From Chitinimonas_A lacunae (lineage in GTDB: Bacteria; Pseudomonadota; Gammaproteobacteria; Burkholderiales; Chitinimonadaceae): 57,526 bases of DNA. The notes beneath the pieces were generated by a model. The model was not told where the DNA came from, did no database searches, and worked only from the letters and a program-made list of their open reading frames with translations. How positions within the stretch are numbered: the first letter of the stretch is position 1; each line of letters starts with the position of its first letter. Position numbers and translations under genes: made by a program. Positions 54,146-57,526 of the stretch are shown piece after piece. The stretch covers positions 1 through 57,526 of the forward strand of contig NZ_JBHSBU010000004.1 of NCBI RefSeq assembly GCF_042650885.1. The letters are read 5' to 3'.

Positions 54146-55858
54146 ATGGCCAGCTACCCGCACGTCAACGCCGCGCATCGGTATGCGCGCGACGTGGTGG
54201 CCGGCCGGATTTCCGCTTGCGAGTGGACGCGGCTGGCTTGCCAGCGTCACTTCGACGACCTCGAAAAATCCAAACTCAAAGGCTACCCGTACCGCTTTGA
54301 CAAAGACGAGGCCGAGCGCCCCTGCAACTTCGTCGAGCTGCTGCCGCACGCCAAGGGCAAGTGGGCGCGTAAAGGCGAACTGATCCGGCTGGAGCCGTGG
54401 CAGTGCTTCATCTTCTGCGTGCTGTTTGGCTGGCTGCGGAAGAAGAACGGCCTTCGCCGATTCAGGGAAGCCTACATCGAGGTGCCGCGCAAGAACGGCA
54501 AGTCGGTGCTCGCCGCTGGGGTCGGGCTTTACTGCTTCGTTTCCGACGGCGAGTACGGCGCCGAGGTCTATTGCGGCGCCACCACCGAGCGCCAGGCGTG
54601 GGAGGTATTCCGGCCTGCGCGGCAAATGGCGATCAAGTCCAGCGCCTTGCGCGAGGAGGCGGGCATCGAGGTCTTTGCCAAGACCATGTCCACCGTCGAG
54701 GACGGTAGCCGCTTTGAGCCGGTGGTGGGCGACCCCGGAGACGGCGCATCGCCGTCCTGTTCCATCGTCGACGAGTTCCACGAGCACGCCGACTCCAGCC
54801 TGTACGACACGATGGAAACGGGTATGGGCGCTCGCGAACAGCCCTTGATGTTCATCATCACCACGGCCGGCACGAACATGGCCGGGCCGTGCCGGGCCAA
54901 GCGGATCGAAGTCGAAAAGATGCTGCAAGGCCTGGACGGCTTCGTCGACGACGAGCTGTTCGCGATCGTTTACACGATCGACAAGGACGACGACTGGACC
55001 GACCCCAAGGCACTCGCCAAAGCCAATCCAAATCTGGGCGTTTCGGTCGACCTCGATCAGATGCTGGCGAAGCAGCGCAAGGCAGCGCGCAACCCGCGCC
55101 GGGCGGCGACCTTCAAGACCAAGCACTTGAACCTCTGGGTCAACGCAAAAAACGCTTGGATCAACTTGCAGGAATGGGAGGCCGCCAAGGACGAGGCGCT
55201 CAAGATCGAGGACTTCGCCGGCGAACGCTGCGTCATCGGCTACGACTTGGCTTCGAAGCTCGACTTCGCGTCGGTTGCGCGGCTGTTCTGGCGCGACATC
55301 GATGGGCGGCGCCACTACTACCTGTTCGTCCAGCATCACCTACCGGAAGACACGATCAACTCCGAAGACAACCCGAACAGCGAGGCTTATCGGGGATGGG
55401 AAAAGGCGGGGTGGATCGAGGAGCATGACGGCCCGGAAAACGACTTCGAACAAATCGCGCAAGAACTCGAAGCGCTGCCGCAGCGCTATACGGTCGAGGC
55501 GTTCGCCCAAGACAAGTTTGGCGCCGCCTGGATCGCCCAGCGCTTGACGTCTCAAAAGGCGACCGTCATCAGCGTGCCAATGCAGGCCACCCACCTGTCG
55601 CCAGCTATGCGCGAGATCGAGGCCGCGCTGCGTGCTGGTCGTTTCCACCACAACGGCGACCCGGTCTTGACCTGGATGGCGTCGAACGTCGTGGCGAAAG
55701 AGGACAAGAACGAAAACCTGTTCCCGGACAAAGAAAACAATGCTCAGAAGATCGACGGCATTGTCGCCGCCATCATCGCAATGACCCGGGCCATGGCTGA
55801 CCCCATCGAAACAAAATCGAAGTTCAAATCCGCCTACGCCGAGAAGGTGCACCTATGA
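54146..55858 (+). CDS. Terminase large subunit
   Basis: 570 residues. Walker A EVPRKNGKS (~residues 111-119), Walker B-like CSIVDEFHEH (~205), coupling motif FIITTAGT (~232), and a nuclease domain beginning GYDLASKLDF (~365). The packaging motor ATPase and DNA cutter. Follows the small subunit by seven bases. Confidence 0.95.
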   Translation: MASYPHVNAAHRYARDVVAGRISACEWTRLACQRHFDDLEKSKLKGYPYRFDKDEAERPCNFVELLPHAKGKWARKGELIRLEPWQCFIFCVLFGWLRKKNGLRRFREAYIEVPRKNGKSVLAAGVGLYCFVSDGEYGAEVYCGATTERQAWEVFRPARQMAIKSSALREEAGIEVFAKTMSTVEDGSRFEPVVGDPGDGASPSCSIVDEFHEHADSSLYDTMETGMGAREQPLMFIITTAGTNMAGPCRAKRIEVEKMLQGLDGFVDDELFAIVYTIDKDDDWTDPKALAKANPNLGVSVDLDQMLAKQRKAARNPRRAATFKTKHLNLWVNAKNAWINLQEWEAAKDEALKIEDFAGERCVIGYDLASKLDFASVARLFWRDIDGRRHYYLFVQHHLPEDTINSEDNPNSEAYRGWEKAGWIEEHDGPENDFEQIAQELEALPQRYTVEAFAQDKFGAAWIAQRLTSQKATVISVPMQATHLSPAMREIEAALRAGRFHHNGDPVLTWMASNVVAKEDKNENLFPDKENNAQKIDGIVAAIIAMTRAMADPIETKSKFKSAYAEKVHL

Positions 55859-56025
55859 GAACCAACAACAAGACAACCCTGGCCGTCGGCGTGGCCGGCG
55901 CCGTGCTGGTCACGGCCGGCGTCGGGCTGATGCACATCCCGACCGCCTTCATCATCGCAGGGCTGTTCGCGCTCGCCTGGTCGTTTCTGGCGGCACGCGC
56001 AGGTTCGCGCAGAAAGGGCCGCTGA
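55855..56025 (+). CDS. Small membrane protein between terminase and portal
   Basis: 56 residues with two hydrophobic helices (TLAVGVAGAVLVTAGVGLM; AFIIAGLFALAWSFLAARA) and a basic end. ATGA overlap with terminase and TGATG overlap with portal, so a real gene though short. Similar genes lie here in related phages. Function unknown. Confidence 0.6.
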   Translation: MRTNNKTTLAVGVAGAVLVTAGVGLMHIPTAFIIAGLFALAWSFLAARAGSRRKGR

Positions 56026-57308
56026 TGTTCACGTCCGATATGTTCGATGGCGAAGACTCGTTTCTGGCGAACGATCCGAAGGCCGGGTTTTGGGCGTCGC
56101 TCTGGGGGGCTGTGCGCACGAAGAGCAAGGCCGGCGTGCAGGTCACCCCCGACTTGGCGCTGTCGCTCACGACGTTTCAAGCGTGCGTCACGACCATCGC
56201 CGAATCCGTCGCCCAGTTGCCGATCGCGCTGTATCGTCGCGACGGGGAAGACCGCAAGGCGGTCGTCGATCATCCCGCCGCCCAGGTGCTGCTTGCCCCC
56301 AACGGCTGGCAAACCGCTTACGAATATCAAGAGCAGCAGGCGCTGGCCGTGCCGTGGCGCGGCAACGCCTACGCGTTCATCGAGCGCGACCAGGCTGCCC
56401 GGCCAATCGCTTTAATCCCGTTGAGTCCGGATCGGACCACGGTGCTACGCGGCAGCGACGGCATGCCCTACTACCGCCTGGGCCTGGAAGCCGGCGCCAA
56501 GACGGTGCCAAAGGACGCGATTCACCACGTCCGATGGCACACGAAGAACGGCTACACGGGGATCGATCCGGTCACGTTGCATTGCGACACGCTCGGGCTT
56601 GCCCTGGCGATGCGCGACCACGCCGGTATGGTGTTCAGCAACGGGACGCACCTGGCCGGCGTGCTTGAGCGGCCGGCGGCCGTGGGCGGGGAAATCATCG
56701 ATCCACTGGGCGCGGACGCCATTGCGGCCATTAAGGCGGAATGGAAGGCCGAGTATGCCGGCGCCGCGAATGCGCTGAAGGTGGCCGTCCTGCAAGACAG
56801 CATGACGTTCAAGCCGCTCAGCATGACGAACGTTGAGGCGCAGTTGATCGAGGCCCGCGGCGCGTCGGCGCTGGAGATCGCCCAGGCGTATCACATGCCG
56901 CCGCACAAGATCGGTCTGTTGGAGCGAAGTACCAATAACAACATCGCTCACCAGAGTATCGAATACGTCATCTATTGCTTGATGGCGTGGCTCAAACGGT
57001 TTGAAGGCGCTTATTCCCGCGACCTGTTGCTGCCGTCCGAGCGCAGCAGCTACTACTTCGAATTCAACGTCAGCGGGCTATTGCGCGGCGACACCGGCGC
57101 CCGTTACGCGGCCTACGCGCTGGGGCGCCAATGGGGTTGGCTGTCGGTCAACGACATTCGCCGCCTCGAAAACCTGCCGCCGATCAAAGGCGGCGACGAG
57201 TATCTGCGGCCCCTCAACATGGTTCCCGTGGGGCAGCAAACCCCGCCAAGCGGTAGCCAGCCAACCGACGAAGCGCTCGCCGAAGTTCACAAGATCCTGA
57301 CCATGTAG
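56025..57308 (+). CDS. Portal protein, HK97 family
   Basis: 427 residues. SLTTFQACVTTIAESVAQLP, WRGNAYAFIERD, HHVRWHTKNGYTGIDPVTLH and the AYHMPPHKIGLLERSTNNNI region are those of HK97-type portals. Forms the 12-fold ring through which DNA enters. Followed by a terminator and the protease gene. Confidence 0.94.
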   Translation: MFTSDMFDGEDSFLANDPKAGFWASLWGAVRTKSKAGVQVTPDLALSLTTFQACVTTIAESVAQLPIALYRRDGEDRKAVVDHPAAQVLLAPNGWQTAYEYQEQQALAVPWRGNAYAFIERDQAARPIALIPLSPDRTTVLRGSDGMPYYRLGLEAGAKTVPKDAIHHVRWHTKNGYTGIDPVTLHCDTLGLALAMRDHAGMVFSNGTHLAGVLERPAAVGGEIIDPLGADAIAAIKAEWKAEYAGAANALKVAVLQDSMTFKPLSMTNVEAQLIEARGASALEIAQAYHMPPHKIGLLERSTNNNIAHQSIEYVIYCLMAWLKRFEGAYSRDLLLPSERSSYYFEFNVSGLLRGDTGARYAAYALGRQWGWLSVNDIRRLENLPPIKGGDEYLRPLNMVPVGQQTPPSGSQPTDEALAEVHKILTM

Positions 57309-57338
57309 CCCCGCCTCCGAGCGGGGCTTCTGCTTTTT
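57307..57338 (+). terminator. Terminator between portal and protease
   Basis: AGCCCCGC/GCGGGGCT stem followed by TCTGCTTTTT; overlaps the portal stop. Confidence 0.6.
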
Positions 57339-57348
57339 GGAGGCCCGC

Positions 57349-57526
57349 ATGCGGCAATCTCTTTTCCTGCAACAGCTTTTCAATCAGCCCCACGCCGTAC
57401 ACCCCGACGTCTTGTCCGTGGCGGTCGCCTGGGCCAGTGCTCGCATGGGCCTGCAGCTGACCCAGGTCAATGTCAACGTCCCGACCGCTTGGCGCGACGA
57501 CGACGATGGGCCGCGCGAGCGCGCCG
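57349..57526 (+). CDS. S49-family capsid protease (N-terminal part, cut by the window end)
   Basis: 59 residues, starting RQSLFLQQLFNQPHAVHPDV with GGAGG upstream, as in other phage S49 proteases (a short N-terminal 'rlfn.Plaihp' segment). The catalytic region is expected beyond the edge and is found at 2-781. A direct join of the two edges puts this frame one base out. Confidence 0.8.
   Translation, partial: MRQSLFLQQLFNQPHAVHPDVLSVAVAWASARMGLQLTQVNVNVPTAWRDDDDGPRERA

Noticed and set aside
1..57526. tRNA and rRNA genes
   Set aside because: No cloverleaf with conserved T-loop sequence or rRNA segment was noticed; a covariance search would be needed to exclude short tRNAs fully.

Overview
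The window looks like a nearly complete genome of a temperate siphovirus of Gram-negative bacteria (Pseudomonadota) that probably lives as a phage-plasmid. It is GC-rich and densely packed, with ATGA and TGATG overlaps. It carries an HK97-type head (P27-type small terminase, large terminase, portal, S49 protease, HK97 major capsid) joined to a siphophage tail whose distal genes resemble those of Mu-like siphophages such as B3. I see no integrase in the window. There is a ParA/small-ParB partition module inside AT-rich repeats, two toxin-antitoxin systems, and a lambda-type replication module with iterons inside the O-like gene. The S49 protease gene is split between the two window ends, as expected for a circular genome cut there, although a direct end-to-start join is out of frame.

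Layout. 0-19 kb (+): protease end, capsid, head-tail joining, tail tube, tape measure, distal tail, holin-like gene. 19.3-23.1 kb: a complete Tn3-family transposon (tnpA, tnpR, 38-bp inverted repeats, 5-bp target duplication) that splits a coiled-coil gene. 23.6-26.2 kb: cargo genes including a Mom-type DNA-modification protein, then a third, solitary transposon end. 26.6-28.2 kb: partition module. 28.5-29.7 kb: membrane protein and a first cluster of tiny peptide genes. 29.7-38.2 kb: a sigma-region-4-like gene, then a mostly leftward block of early genes with a RecT/exonuclease recombination pair. 38.3-40.8 kb: LuxR-like protein, double-glycine-leader peptide, HTH/receiver-like regulator and a second tiny-peptide cluster. 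40.9-42.6 kb: VapBC and RES-Xre between 46-bp inverted repeats. 43.0-49.3 kb: repressor/Cro switch, O-like protein with origin, DnaB-like helicase, RusA, small membrane proteins and a possible late regulator. 49.3-53.6 kb: DNA methyltransferase, Tad1/Acb2-like sponge, HNH nuclease. 53.7 kb to the end: terminases, portal, protease start.

The most unusual content is the tiny-peptide system. Two loci eleven kilobases apart encode chains of 8-79-residue proteins built from one six-residue unit, G/I/M-P-I/V-(I/L/R/V/K)-G-(G/V/S/T/M/I). The genes in each chain lie 0-15 bases apart. The same unit ends a separate precursor with a bacteriocin-type double-glycine leader, which sits in an operon with a LuxR solo whose signal pocket and DNA-recognition helix are both degenerate. 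I know of no described family that matches. A peptide signalling or secreted-peptide function is an inference.

Three proteins bear on DNA modification (Mom-like, beta-class methyltransferase, a degenerate cytosine-methylase-like protein) and one is a probable cyclic-nucleotide sponge, so counter-defence is well represented. No endolysin could be recognised, and the transposon has broken a gene beside the holin-like gene.
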